From CAZEHS01 sp964649745 (lineage in GTDB: Bacteria; Bacillota; Clostridia; Peptostreptococcales; Acidaminobacteraceae), in contig CAZYQI010000061.1 in assembly GCA_964649745.1 (NCBI GenBank), forward strand, positions 1-10,856: 10,856 bases of DNA, given 5' to 3'. Below, piece by piece: positions 1 through 7,385 of this stretch. How positions within the stretch are numbered: position 1 is the stretch's first letter; each line of letters opens with the position of its first letter. The notes beneath the pieces were generated by a model. It ran no database searches. It had not been told where the DNA came from and was given only the letters and a program-made list of their open reading frames with translations. Both the position numbers and the translations under genes were made by a program.

Positions 1-12
1 TAAGCTTTTTTG

Positions 13-38
13 AACCACCCGCATAGCGGGTGGTTTTC
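13..38 (+). terminator. Intrinsic terminator of a convergent plus-strand gene outside the window
   Basis: A 10-bp GC-rich inverted repeat (13-22 with 26-35, loop ATA) is followed on the plus strand by TTTTC. On the minus strand the same hairpin is followed by C and a run of A, so it would not end minus-strand transcripts. It therefore most likely ends a plus-strand gene lying to the left. The TAA at positions 1-3 could be that gene's stop codon, but its frame cannot be judged. Confidence 0.75.
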
Positions 39-47
39 GTTTAATAC

Positions 48-78
48 AAAAAAGTAAAGCCGCCAAGAATGGCGGCTT
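48..78 (-). terminator. Intrinsic terminator of the liv operon
   Basis: The 8-bp stem AAGCCGCC/GGCGGCTT (57-64 with 71-78, 6-nt loop) lies 7 nt past the livF stop codon. On the minus strand it is followed by TAC and six T. Position, orientation and U-tract all fit the end of the livKHMGF transcript. Confidence 0.85.
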
Positions 79-85
79 CAGCTTC

Positions 86-796
86 TTACTTTTTTTTCTT
101 GCCAAGATAGCTTTCCTGAATGCGGGGGTCTTTTATCAGCTCCGCCGCAGGGCCTTGATTCACGATATTGCCCTGCTCCAGCACATAGGCCATATCGGCA
201 ATGGAAAGTGCTTTAAATGCGTTCTGCTCTACCAGCAGAATTGTTTTGCCCATTTTCTTGATGTCGATAATAATCTCGAATATGGTTTTAACCAGAAGCG
301 GTGCCAGACCCAGGGAAGGCTCATCCAGCATGATGATATCCGGATTGGCCATCAGGCCCCGTCCCATGGCCAACATCTGCTGTTCGCCGCCGGAAAGGGT
401 CCCGGCAATCTGAGTCGTCCGCTCTCTTAGCCGGGGAAACAGTTCGTATACATTCTCCAGGTCCCTGGCTATCTGCGGTTTGTCGTTCCTTAGGAAGGCA
501 CCCATCATGAGGTTGTCGGCCACCGTCAGGTTGGCGAATATCAACCGGCCCTCCGGAACCTGTACAATTCCGGTCTGCACCACCTTATTGATGACTTTTG
601 GGACATCCTGTCCTTCATAGCGAATGGTGCCGGAGGCCGTTTTTACCACCCCGGAAATGGCATTGAGCAATGTGGACTTCCCGGCGCCGTTGGAGCCGAT
701 AATTGATACAATCTGCCCCTTGGATACATCAACGTTCACGCCACGAAGCGCATGGATTCCGCCATAAAACACATTGAGGTCACGAATCTCAAGCAT
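86..796 (-). CDS. livF: LivF-type ATPase of branched-chain amino acid ABC importer
   Basis: One of the two cytoplasmic ATPases that power the LivHM permease pair, 236 residues, the normal LivF length. Visible motifs are Walker A GSNGAGKS (residues 34-41), ABC signature LSGGEQQM, Walker B IIMLDEP, and LVEQN where most ABC ATPases carry the switch histidine. That Gln substitution is usual in LivF proteins. The ATG overlaps the livG stop region by 8 nt (789-796) and is preceded by GGAGG inside livG, so translation is probably coupled. It is the last gene of the operon. The family assignment is secure. The substrate (Leu/Ile/Val or another amino acid or amide) cannot be read from the ATPase. Confidence 0.96.
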   Translation of the reverse strand: MLEIRDLNVFYGGIHALRGVNVDVSKGQIVSIIGSNGAGKSTLLNAISGVVKTASGTIRYEGQDVPKVINKVVQTGIVQVPEGRLIFANLTVADNLMMGAFLRNDKPQIARDLENVYELFPRLRERTTQIAGTLSGGEQQMLAMGRGLMANPDIIMLDEPSLGLAPLLVKTIFEIIIDIKKMGKTILLVEQNAFKALSIADMAYVLEQGNIVNQGPAAELIKDPRIQESYLGKKKK

Positions 797-1565
797 CGAT
801 CTCCGCCTCCTCTCCCAGATAAGCCTCTATGACCTTGGGATTTGACTGCACGGAAGCAGCATCCCCCTGGGCCAGGGTTTTTCCAAAGTTCAGTACCATG
901 ATGTGATCGCACAGATTCATGATCAGATCCATATGATGCTCGATGACCAGGACCGAAAGGTTGAACTTGTCGCGAACATAGCGGATCAGTTCCATCAGCT
1001 TCAGGGTTTCCTCTTCGTTCATCCCGGCAGCCGGTTCATCCAGAAGCAGGAGCTTCGGTTTCAGCGCCAGGGCCCGGGCTATCTCCAAGCGTCGCTGCAG
1101 TCCGTAGGGCAGGTTGCCCGCCACCATGTCACGGCGCTCTGTCAGACCCAACAATTCCATCAGCTCATCGGTCTCCTGTCTGAGAAGCTTTTCCCCTTCC
1201 TTGAACTTCTTATTCCGAAGGATGGCGTCAAAAAAGCTGTAGTCCGTTGTATATTGACAGGCCGTAAGGATGTTCTCATAGGTGGTGAGGTTTTTAAAAA
1301 GCCGTATATTCTGGAAGGTACGGGTGATGCCTGTTTCGGCCACCTTGTATGGCTCCATGTTTTGGATGGGTTTGCCCTCAAAGAGAATTTCCCCTTCAGT
1401 GACCTTGTATACCCCGGTGATAAGGTTGAACATGGTGGTTTTACCGGCTCCGTTGGGTCCGATAAGACCGAAGATATGATCCTTCTGAAGAGAAAGGGAA
1501 ACATCGCCAACCGCCGTAAGTCCACCGAACTGTTTGGTGACGTTTTTTAGCTCCAGCAGACTCAT
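789..1565 (-). CDS. livG: LivG-type ATPase of branched-chain amino acid ABC importer
   Basis: Second ATPase of the importer, 258 residues. It carries Walker A GPNGAGKT (36-43), the Q-loop region TRTFQNIRLF, the LivG-type variant signature LPYGLQRR in place of LSGGQ, Walker B LLLLDEP and switch motif IEHHMD. The LPYG signature together with TFQNIRLF separates LivG from LivF. The start codon shares one base with the livM stop (TAATG at 1565) and AGGAGG precedes it. It overlaps livF by 8 nt at its 3' end. Such overlaps fit balanced synthesis of LivG and LivF for a heterodimeric ATPase. Confidence 0.96.
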   Translation of the reverse strand: MSLLELKNVTKQFGGLTAVGDVSLSLQKDHIFGLIGPNGAGKTTMFNLITGVYKVTEGEILFEGKPIQNMEPYKVAETGITRTFQNIRLFKNLTTYENILTACQYTTDYSFFDAILRNKKFKEGEKLLRQETDELMELLGLTERRDMVAGNLPYGLQRRLEIARALALKPKLLLLDEPAAGMNEEETLKLMELIRYVRDKFNLSVLVIEHHMDLIMNLCDHIMVLNFGKTLAQGDAASVQSNPKVIEAYLGEEAEIDA

Positions 1566-2443
1566 TACGCCACCTCCTTCTCTGATTTCTTCTTATCTCT
1601 GCGTTTGGCCCACCACCCCTTGATTTGGGACGGTGTCAGCTCAAAGCCGCCCATCATACCCTGAGGACGCGCACTCATGATGAAAATGACCATGGCGCCG
1701 TAAATGACATACCGCCAGGCATCCAAGCTGAGAAGAACCTGAGGCAATGCCGTCAGTATAATGGTACCGATGATGCTGCCGGAAACGCTGCCCATGCCGC
1801 CGAAAATAACCATGATTGTCAGCTCGGTGGATTTGATGACCTGGAACATTTTAGGTTGGATAAACGACATATAGTGAGCGAAAAGGCCCCCGGATATTCC
1901 GGCATAGATGGCACTGATCATCAGAGACATCATCTTATACTTGAATACGTTGATGCCGATGATCTGGCTTGCCAGCTCTTCCTCACGGATTGCCTTGAAA
2001 TTCCGTCCATGCCGGGACCAGATGATATTCACCAGGATCACGACGCCGATCACATTGATGACCCAAACGTTCACCGCATTGGTATGTGTCGTAATACCAG
2101 CCCAGCCCCGGGCGCCGCCAAAAGCCTGAAAGTTATCCAGTATGAGCCGTATGGCCTCGGCAAAGCCCATGGTGGCGATAATAAAATAGTCGCCCTTTAG
2201 ATTAAGCGTCACTTTCCCAATAATAAGGCTGATCGCACCTGTAATGATGCCTGCCAGAATGAGGGATACGTAAAAGTTGAATCCCATCGTCATTGAAAAG
2301 AACACGGTCATGTATGCCCCAATAGCCATAAAACCTGCATGACCAAACGAGAACAAACCGGTGAAGCCCGTAAGCAGTGATAACCCCAAAACGGCTAGGA
2401 GGTTGATCCCGATAAGGGCGATCATTCCATTGATATAATCCAT
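1565..2443 (-). CDS. livM: LivM-type inner-membrane permease
   Basis: Membrane permease of the importer, 292 residues, nearly all hydrophobic segments. It shows the LivH/LivM hallmark FSFGHAGFMAIGAY near the N-terminus, a cytoplasmic coupling segment EEELASQIIGINVFKYK, and the glycine-rich GGMGSVSGSIIG motif near the C-terminus. The C-terminal tail is strongly basic (residues KGWWAKRRDKKKSEKE). It is the short form, lacking the extra N-terminal region of the much longer E. coli LivM. The start is supported by GGAGG seven bases upstream. It lies 9 nt after livH and is joined to livG by a TAATG overlap. Confidence 0.94.
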   Translation of the reverse strand: MDYINGMIALIGINLLAVLGLSLLTGFTGLFSFGHAGFMAIGAYMTVFFSMTMGFNFYVSLILAGIITGAISLIIGKVTLNLKGDYFIIATMGFAEAIRLILDNFQAFGGARGWAGITTHTNAVNVWVINVIGVVILVNIIWSRHGRNFKAIREEELASQIIGINVFKYKMMSLMISAIYAGISGGLFAHYMSFIQPKMFQVIKSTELTIMVIFGGMGSVSGSIIGTIILTALPQVLLSLDAWRYVIYGAMVIFIMSARPQGMMGGFELTPSQIKGWWAKRRDKKKSEKEVA

Positions 2444-2452
2444 GGTTTCCTC

Positions 2453-3331
2453 CTATGCTTTGTCTTCGTTGTTTTTGCCCATAAGACCGGACGGACGCAC
2501 AACGAGGATGAATATTAAAAGTCCGAAGGCGATAAGATCACGCCAGGTTGATGAGAGATACGCAGAGGTCATGGTTTCGATAATCCCCAGGAGCAGCGCT
2601 CCCAAAACTGCACCAGGAAGGCTTCCAAGGCCTCCGAAGACCGCCGCTATAAAGGCTTTCATTGTAATATTCCCCATGGTTGGGAACACGGTATACTTCA
2701 TACCGAACAGGATACCGGCGATGCCGGCCAATCCGCCACCAATAATAAAGATGGTGAAAATAATCATTTCTGTATTAACGCCCATCAGAGCACTGGCACG
2801 CTCACTATAGGAAGTGGCACGAATTGCCATGCCTGTTTTTGTCTTTTCAATAAAGAATACCAGCGCAGCTAAGGTGATGGAGGAAATAAGGAACATCATC
2901 AGATCCAGCCTGCCCAGCATCAGACCGCCAAATTCAAACGGCTTGGTCCCCAATACGTTGGGAAATGTTCTGAAGTCCGGCCCTACCAGCGCAAGAACAA
3001 TGTTCTCCAAAAACATGGATGCTCCCATGGCTGAGATTATGTAATACAGGAAGGGTGCTTTTCTTTTGCGAAGCGGTGCATAGGCTGCTTTTTCCACAAA
3101 TACGGCTACAAGGCCTGCGCCCAGTGCTGCTGCAATGATCGCAACAGGGAACGGCACACCTGCCATTGTCATGGCAAAAAAACCGAGATAAGAGCCGATC
3201 ATAATAACGCCGCCATGAGCGAAGTTACTGAAGTTCATGATACTGTAAACCAGTGAATAGCCAACCGCCATCAACGCATAGATGCTGCCGATGGACAGTC
3301 CGTTAATCACCTGCTGCAGAAAAGTTACCAT
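2453..3331 (-). CDS. livH: LivH-type inner-membrane permease
   Basis: Partner permease to LivM, 292 residues. Motifs are NFAHGGVIMIG near residue 37, a coupling loop with ERASALMGVNTE, and GGLGSLPGAVLGALLLG near the C-terminus, all characteristic of LivH. The start ATG is preceded by AAGGGGG with 11-nt spacing. It is the first permease gene after livK and is separated from it by 153 nt holding an attenuator-like hairpin, so its expression may be set lower than that of livK. The short gap to livM (9 nt) places both on one transcript. Confidence 0.95.
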   Translation of the reverse strand: MVTFLQQVINGLSIGSIYALMAVGYSLVYSIMNFSNFAHGGVIMIGSYLGFFAMTMAGVPFPVAIIAAALGAGLVAVFVEKAAYAPLRKRKAPFLYYIISAMGASMFLENIVLALVGPDFRTFPNVLGTKPFEFGGLMLGRLDLMMFLISSITLAALVFFIEKTKTGMAIRATSYSERASALMGVNTEMIIFTIFIIGGGLAGIAGILFGMKYTVFPTMGNITMKAFIAAVFGGLGSLPGAVLGALLLGIIETMTSAYLSSTWRDLIAFGLLIFILVVRPSGLMGKNNEDKA

Positions 3332-3365
3332 GTGTGCAGGTTCCCCCTTAGTTCAATCTACCCTT

Positions 3366-3456
3366 AAAAAATGCCAGAACCGATGCGTCAGCCTCCGCTG
3401 AACCGATGCCGAACCCGGCTTTAGCTCAGCTGAAACTGACACATCGACAACTGGCA
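3366..3456 (-). terminator. Putative attenuator/terminator between livK and livHMGF
   Basis: On the minus strand an upstream arm (3442-3456) can pair with a downstream arm (3372-3385): TGCCAG with CTGGCA and CGATG with CATCG, around an internal loop. The downstream arm runs straight into six T (3366-3371). Smaller hairpins lie inside: GCCG-GGTT-CGGC, and TCAGC-GGAG-GCTGA. The decamer GCATCGGTTC occurs twice (3400-3409 and 3377-3386), so the upstream CGATG could pair with either copy. A partial terminator here would make binding protein in excess over the permease complex. Confidence 0.6.
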
Positions 3457-3484
3457 CGGTTGCTACTTTTTCAATGCGATAATC

Positions 3485-4675
3485 CTATTTAGGTGAGTAT
3501 TTTTGTTGGAATTTGTAAGCTTTGCCTTCAATCTTGATGATGGCAGCTTCTTTTCCATCCGGGTTGTGTGTGGCCGGATCGATTTTGATCTTGCCTGTGA
3601 TGCCTTGTACGTCGGTGGCGTTCAGCGCTTCAGCGATGGCTTTTGAATCTGCGGCATTTGCCTTCAGCACAGCCGCTTCAAGCATCTTGAATGCATCGTA
3701 TGCCAGATAGCCGTTCAGTTCCACAGCGGAATTGTACTTAGCTGTGTAAGCCGCTTTGAAATCTGCTACAGAAGGATCATCCACATCCAGGTGGTTGATC
3801 AGGTAGCAGCCTTCAAGAGAGTCCCCTGCCATTTCAAGCAGCTGCTCGGACATCCAACCGTCGCCGCCCATCATCGGAGCCGTGATACCCAATTCGCGGG
3901 CTTGGTTCGCTGTGAGAGCCACTTCTTTGAAGAAGTAAGGCATGAAGATGACATCGGGCTTGGATTCTTTGATTTTGCTCAGCTGTGCACGGAAGTCCAG
4001 GTCTCCTGATTTGAATGCTTCTTTGGCAACAACCTTGCCGCCTTTGGCAGTAAAGGTTTCTTCAAAGAACTGTGTAAGACCCTGTGAGTATTCATCGGAA
4101 ACGTCATACAGAATGGCTGCATTCTTGGCCTTAAGAACGTCTGCAGCATAACCGCCGGCAACTGCGCCTTGGTATGGGTCGATAAAGCAAACGCGGTAGT
4201 TGTATGGCTTAACCTTGCCGTCATCCCCTACAGTAACCTTGGGGTTGGTTGCAACGGTAGCGATATCGGCAACGCCGCCCTCCTCAAGGATCTGTGAGAT
4301 GGCAATCGCCTGGCCGCTGGCGTTGGGGCCAATGATGGCAACAACTTTATCCTGGGAAACAAGACGCTTTACAGCATTTACAGCTTCTGTGGGATCGCCT
4401 TTGGTGTCATAGCCGATCACTTCGATCTGCTTGCCTAACCAGCCGCCATTTTTGTTGGCATCTTCAGCCATCATTTGTACGGTCTGCAGTTCACATTTAC
4501 CCCAAACAGCCATATCCCCTGTGAGAGCGCCGATCCAGCCAACTTTTACTGTGTCCCCTGCCGGTGCCGCTGCTTCGGGCGCCGCCTCTGCCGGAGCCGC
4601 CGGTTTCGGAGCGCAGCCTGTAAGGCTTGCAACAACCAGTGCACCAACCATCAGAAAGCTTAACCATTTCTTCAT
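3485..4675 (-). CDS. livK: LivK-type lipoprotein, branched-chain amino acid binding protein
   Basis: Extracellular substrate-binding lipoprotein, 396 residues, of the type-1 periplasmic-binding fold. A signal peptide starts MKKWLSFLM and ends in lipobox LTGC, with the lipidated Cys at residue 21. An Ala/Pro-rich linker follows, then the mature domain beginning VKVGWIGALTGDMAVWG; VGWIGALTG is the usual start of this fold. The start at 4675 is chosen because AAAGGGGG lies just upstream and the signal peptide begins there. An in-frame ATG at 4756 lies upstream of the predicted transcription start, so it is not used. Substrate is inferred from the livHMGF neighbours. Related proteins bind Leu/Ile/Val, other amino acids, amides or urea. 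Confidence 0.93.
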   Translation of the reverse strand: MKKWLSFLMVGALVVASLTGCAPKPAAPAEAAPEAAAPAGDTVKVGWIGALTGDMAVWGKCELQTVQMMAEDANKNGGWLGKQIEVIGYDTKGDPTEAVNAVKRLVSQDKVVAIIGPNASGQAIAISQILEEGGVADIATVATNPKVTVGDDGKVKPYNYRVCFIDPYQGAVAGGYAADVLKAKNAAILYDVSDEYSQGLTQFFEETFTAKGGKVVAKEAFKSGDLDFRAQLSKIKESKPDVIFMPYFFKEVALTANQARELGITAPMMGGDGWMSEQLLEMAGDSLEGCYLINHLDVDDPSVADFKAAYTAKYNSAVELNGYLAYDAFKMLEAAVLKANAADSKAIAEALNATDVQGITGKIKIDPATHNPDGKEAAIIKIEGKAYKFQQKYSPK

Positions 4676-4737
4676 GCTTGAATCCCCCTTTAAGAATTTT
4701 GTTATGCCTGTAAGCCGTAAACTCAGCCTACTCTCAT

Positions 4738-4766
4738 AGTATAAACGGCGCTTCAAAATGCTTCAA
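4738..4766 (-). promoter_or_regulatory. Sigma-A promoter of the liv operon
   Basis: TTGAAG (4761-4766) and TATACT (4738-4743) are separated by 17 bp, giving transcription from about 4731 and a leader of about 56 nt to livK. A/T tracts at about 4781-4797 could act as an UP element. The tandem repeat TTTTGAAGC-A-TTTTGAAGC (4750-4758 and 4760-4768) overlaps the -35 and spacer and could be an operator. Confidence 0.75.
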
Positions 4767-4824
4767 AAGGATTCAGCGTGAATAAAAAAAAATTTTCAAA
4801 TACTCTGACAATTGCCTCCGGAAC

Positions 4825-4875
4825 AAAAAAAAGAAAAAACACCCGCGCTCAAACTCGAACACTCACGTATCGGGG
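4825..4875 (-). terminator. Weak putative terminator of the metal-type transporter operon
   Basis: After the last gene of the upstream operon the minus strand has CCCG (within ACCCCG) able to pair with CGGG about 25 nt later, then GTTTTTTCTTTTTTTTG. The T-tract is strong but the stem is short and imperfect. A T-run also follows CGGGG on the plus strand, but no plus-strand gene needs it. Orientation and position just past the stop at 4880 support a terminator, with modest certainty. Confidence 0.45.
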
Positions 4876-4879
4876 TTTT

Positions 4880-5557
4880 TTAACTAATTCTTGATGTCTG
4901 ATCCCAATTTTTTCCCTCAGACTGGATCGCACTATTGGCCATAACTTCTTCACTCATACTCTCTATGTCCATACACCGTGTTGCAATACGACCCATCAAG
5001 GCATTACTATGGGTAATCGCTATCAGTCCAATTCCCCTTTGCTGAACCTCTTCCAACATAAAACCCCATATTTGGCTTTGTGTAATAAGATCGAGCATCG
5101 TGGTAATCTCATCTGCAATAATAAACCGGGTGTTCTTTCCCAAGGCCCTAGCTATGCAAAACCGCTGCATCTCACCACCCGACAACTCAGCCGGATAGCG
5201 GCTGTACCAATCCCGTTCTATGCCCAGGCCGTCGATCACTCTATCTTCTACATTGTCCCCAGCTTCAATAACACTCTTCATCCGCAGTCGCGGGTTAACG
5301 GATTTCTCAGGATGCTGCCAGATCATCTGTATAGGACTATACCCTTTTATTTTATGTACATCTTTGCCGTCTAACAGCACTATCCCGCTATGGGGCTTGA
5401 TATATCCGGCAATTATCTTACATAGTGTCGTCTTGCCAAACCCACTGGGCGCAGTAATACCCAGGCGTTCATCGGTACCAACGCTCATGTTGATATTGTT
5501 TATTATTGTTGCATCCTTTTTATAGCCAAAGCTAATGTTCTTTATTTCTAAAGCCAT
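4880..5557 (-). CDS. NikE/DppF-type ATPase, second ATPase of the riboswitch-controlled importer
   Basis: Cytoplasmic ATPase of a Nik/Opp-type importer, 225 residues. It shows Walker A APSGFGKTT (36-44), Q-loop IWQHPE (Gln81), signature LSGGEMQR (125-132), Walker B FIIADE (145-150) and switch ITHS (His183). The first Walker A position is Ala rather than the usual Gly. It lacks the cysteine-bearing C-terminal extension seen in its partner ATPase, so it is a short NikE-like form. The start at 5557 is chosen because AAGGAG lies 9 nt upstream and MALEIKNISFGY is a normal ABC N-terminus. An ATG at 5590 would add 11 residues and overlap the previous gene. It lies 14 nt after the partner gene and closes the operon. 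Confidence 0.9.
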   Translation of the reverse strand: MALEIKNISFGYKKDATIINNINMSVGTDERLGITAPSGFGKTTLCKIIAGYIKPHSGIVLLDGKDVHKIKGYSPIQMIWQHPEKSVNPRLRMKSVIEAGDNVEDRVIDGLGIERDWYSRYPAELSGGEMQRFCIARALGKNTRFIIADEITTMLDLITQSQIWGFMLEEVQQRGIGLIAITHSNALMGRIATRCMDIESMSEEVMANSAIQSEGKNWDQTSRIS

Positions 5558-5571
5558 ATCAACCCTCTCCT

Positions 5572-6504
5572 TTATGTTGCCTTTATACAACGGACCCTGC
5601 CATTTCTTACTGTACGCATTGACATGTCACTGTCGCACTCCTTAGAATACTGACCGCACCTAGGGCTAAAAGGGCAGCCATTACTTCTTCTTTTTGCATA
5701 GGGCTGTGTACCCGGCGAAGACTGGAAACCGTTCTGTGGAAGCGCACGCCACAACTCTTTTGTATATGGATGACGCAACTTTTCCATATTTGAAAAATCG
5801 CTTACCAACGCTTCCTCCAGGGTTGTCCCAGCATAGAATACAGCAATCCTGTCAGCCACCTCCAGGGCCAGCTCAATATCATGGGTTATCAGTAATACAC
5901 CATGTCCTTCGTTGGCAAAATTGCGGAAATGTCGCATGGCTTTCTTCGCAGCTTCTAAATGCAGTCCTGGAGTAGGCTCATCAGCTATTATCAGCGTCGG
6001 GCTTTCCATCATCGATGCCGCCAACAGTATACGCCTGGCCATGCCGCCCGAGAGTTCGAACGGATATAATTGTTCTGTCTTTTCCTCTAAGCCATAATAC
6101 TTAAATAACTCCTTCTGCCTACGTATAACACTCTTTTCCCCGCGTTCTCTCCGCACTTGCCTGCCTACCTTTTCCAGAGGATCTAAATATGTCACACTTT
6201 GCGGAACAAGCACGATTCCTTTACCTCTTACCTCTTCTATACGCTTTGCATCCATAAGCTCCCCGTTAAAATTTATAAACCCCGATGCATTGCAGTTCGA
6301 GGGGAGCAATCCTAAAACAGCATGAGCAAGCAGGCTTTTGCCTGACCCACTTGATCCGACAACTGCTACCACTTCTCCGGGATTAATCGTGACGTTAAGG
6401 TTATAGATAACTTCAATCTCACATCTGCGTAAACCCTTTTCATACTGGCTGAAAGAAATAGTTAAATCCTTTATATCCAAAATAGGCGGAACACTTTTTT
6501 TCAT
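5572..6504 (-). CDS. NikD/DppD-type ATPase with C-terminal oligopeptide/nickel transporter domain
   Basis: First ATPase of the importer, 310 residues from the ATG at 6504. Motifs are Walker A GSSGSGKS (50-57), Q-loop LVPQSVTYLDP, signature LSGGMARR (151-158), Walker B LIIADEP (171-177) and switch ITHD (His208). The C-terminal tail is the Opp/Dpp/Nik ATPase extension, with CPFSPRC and two further cysteines (Cys277, 283, 290, 306). That four-cysteine pattern is typical of OppD/DppD-type ATPases. GAGG lies 8 nt before this ATG. An in-frame GTG at 6510 is too close to that ribosome binding site. The gene starts 11 nt after the permease C stop. Substrate is not encoded in this subunit. Confidence 0.92.
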   Translation of the reverse strand: MKKSVPPILDIKDLTISFSQYEKGLRRCEIEVIYNLNVTINPGEVVAVVGSSGSGKSLLAHAVLGLLPSNCNASGFINFNGELMDAKRIEEVRGKGIVLVPQSVTYLDPLEKVGRQVRRERGEKSVIRRQKELFKYYGLEEKTEQLYPFELSGGMARRILLAASMMESPTLIIADEPTPGLHLEAAKKAMRHFRNFANEGHGVLLITHDIELALEVADRIAVFYAGTTLEEALVSDFSNMEKLRHPYTKELWRALPQNGFQSSPGTQPYAKRRSNGCPFSPRCGQYSKECDSDMSMRTVRNGRVRCIKAT

Positions 6505-6515
6505 AATCACTACCT

Positions 6516-7385
6516 CTATTCTTGTGCACTGTGTGGATCAATCATTTTCTTAACACAATCACCTATCCGATCAAAAAGAATGACCGTGAACAAGAGTGCA
6601 GTACCGGGAAACACCGCCAGCCACCACATACCCATGGTGATATACTTCATGCTTTCCGATAATATGACACCGATGCCAGGCTGCTCCGGCGTCAGACCGA
6701 AGCCCAGAAAAGTAACGCTTGCCTCATGCAGAATAGCATGAGGAAACATCAACACTAACCCTACAAGAACCTGTGGAAGGATATGCGGCAGCATTTCATT
6801 CATTGCAATTTTTAATTTACTGTGTCCCAGCTTTCCACTAATCTTAATATAGTTTTCTTCTTTTAACTGCATTACTTCGCCTCTGACTACCCGTGTGAGC
6901 GATGGCCAGTGTGTTACTACTACGGCAATCATTACCCCTGCTGCACCTTTCCCCATAGCAACACAAATCAGTATGATTAATAGAATATGCGGAAGCCCCA
7001 TGGATGTATTAACCATGAAGCTTATTAACCCATCCACACGCTTACCAAATGCAGCGGTCATAACACCTAGTATCAGTGCAATAATTGCACTCAATGTGGA
7101 AGCCACCAAGCCTATTACGATACTGATAGACAGCCCTTTTAACGTTCTTGCAAGCATATCTCTGCCTAGCCAATCCGTACCGAAAGGATGTTCGACGCAT
7201 GGCCTTATATTGCTCTCCATAAATGAACCATTAACTGCGTTCTCAGTGGATAGATACCCGGCTACGAGTACCGCAATAAAAATCCCTATGGATAATCCCA
7301 ACAAGACAATCGTCTTCTGTCGTTGGTTGATACGACTTTTTTTAGCCCTCGATAAAACCGGCTTAACCATTGTTGTATTATCCAT
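6516..7385 (-). CDS. NikC/DppC-type permease of the riboswitch-controlled importer
   Basis: Inner-membrane permease, 289 residues. A basic N-terminal tail leads to a first membrane helix (about 26-45), then the OppC/DppC/NikC hallmark HPFGTDWLGRD (66-76). Several more hydrophobic helices follow, with a cytoplasmic coupling region around EENYIKISGKLGHSKLKIA. The start at 7385 is chosen because AGGAGAGG precedes it. The ATG overlaps the end of permease B by 8 nt (ATGGATAA), indicating translational coupling. An ATG at 7430 would add 15 residues lying wholly inside the previous gene without a good ribosome binding site. It forms the heterodimeric channel with permease B. Confidence 0.93.
   Translation of the reverse strand: MDNTTMVKPVLSRAKKSRINQRQKTIVLLGLSIGIFIAVLVAGYLSTENAVNGSFMESNIRPCVEHPFGTDWLGRDMLARTLKGLSISIVIGLVASTLSAIIALILGVMTAAFGKRVDGLISFMVNTSMGLPHILLIILICVAMGKGAAGVMIAVVVTHWPSLTRVVRGEVMQLKEENYIKISGKLGHSKLKIAMNEMLPHILPQVLVGLVLMFPHAILHEASVTFLGFGLTPEQPGIGVILSESMKYITMGMWWLAVFPGTALLFTVILFDRIGDCVKKMIDPHSAQE

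Noticed and set aside
903..1550. Plus-strand open frame of 215 codons
   Set aside because: It is the complement of livG, whose ABC ATPase motifs are complete; the antisense protein has no family features.
1625..2200. Plus-strand open frame of 191 codons
   Set aside because: It is antisense to livM, a clear permease; the His/Asp-rich look comes from reversed hydrophobic codons.
4676..4756. N-terminal extension of livK from ATG at 4756
   Set aside because: It would start upstream of the predicted transcription start near 4731 and would bury the signal peptide; the ribosome binding site is at the internal ATG 4675.
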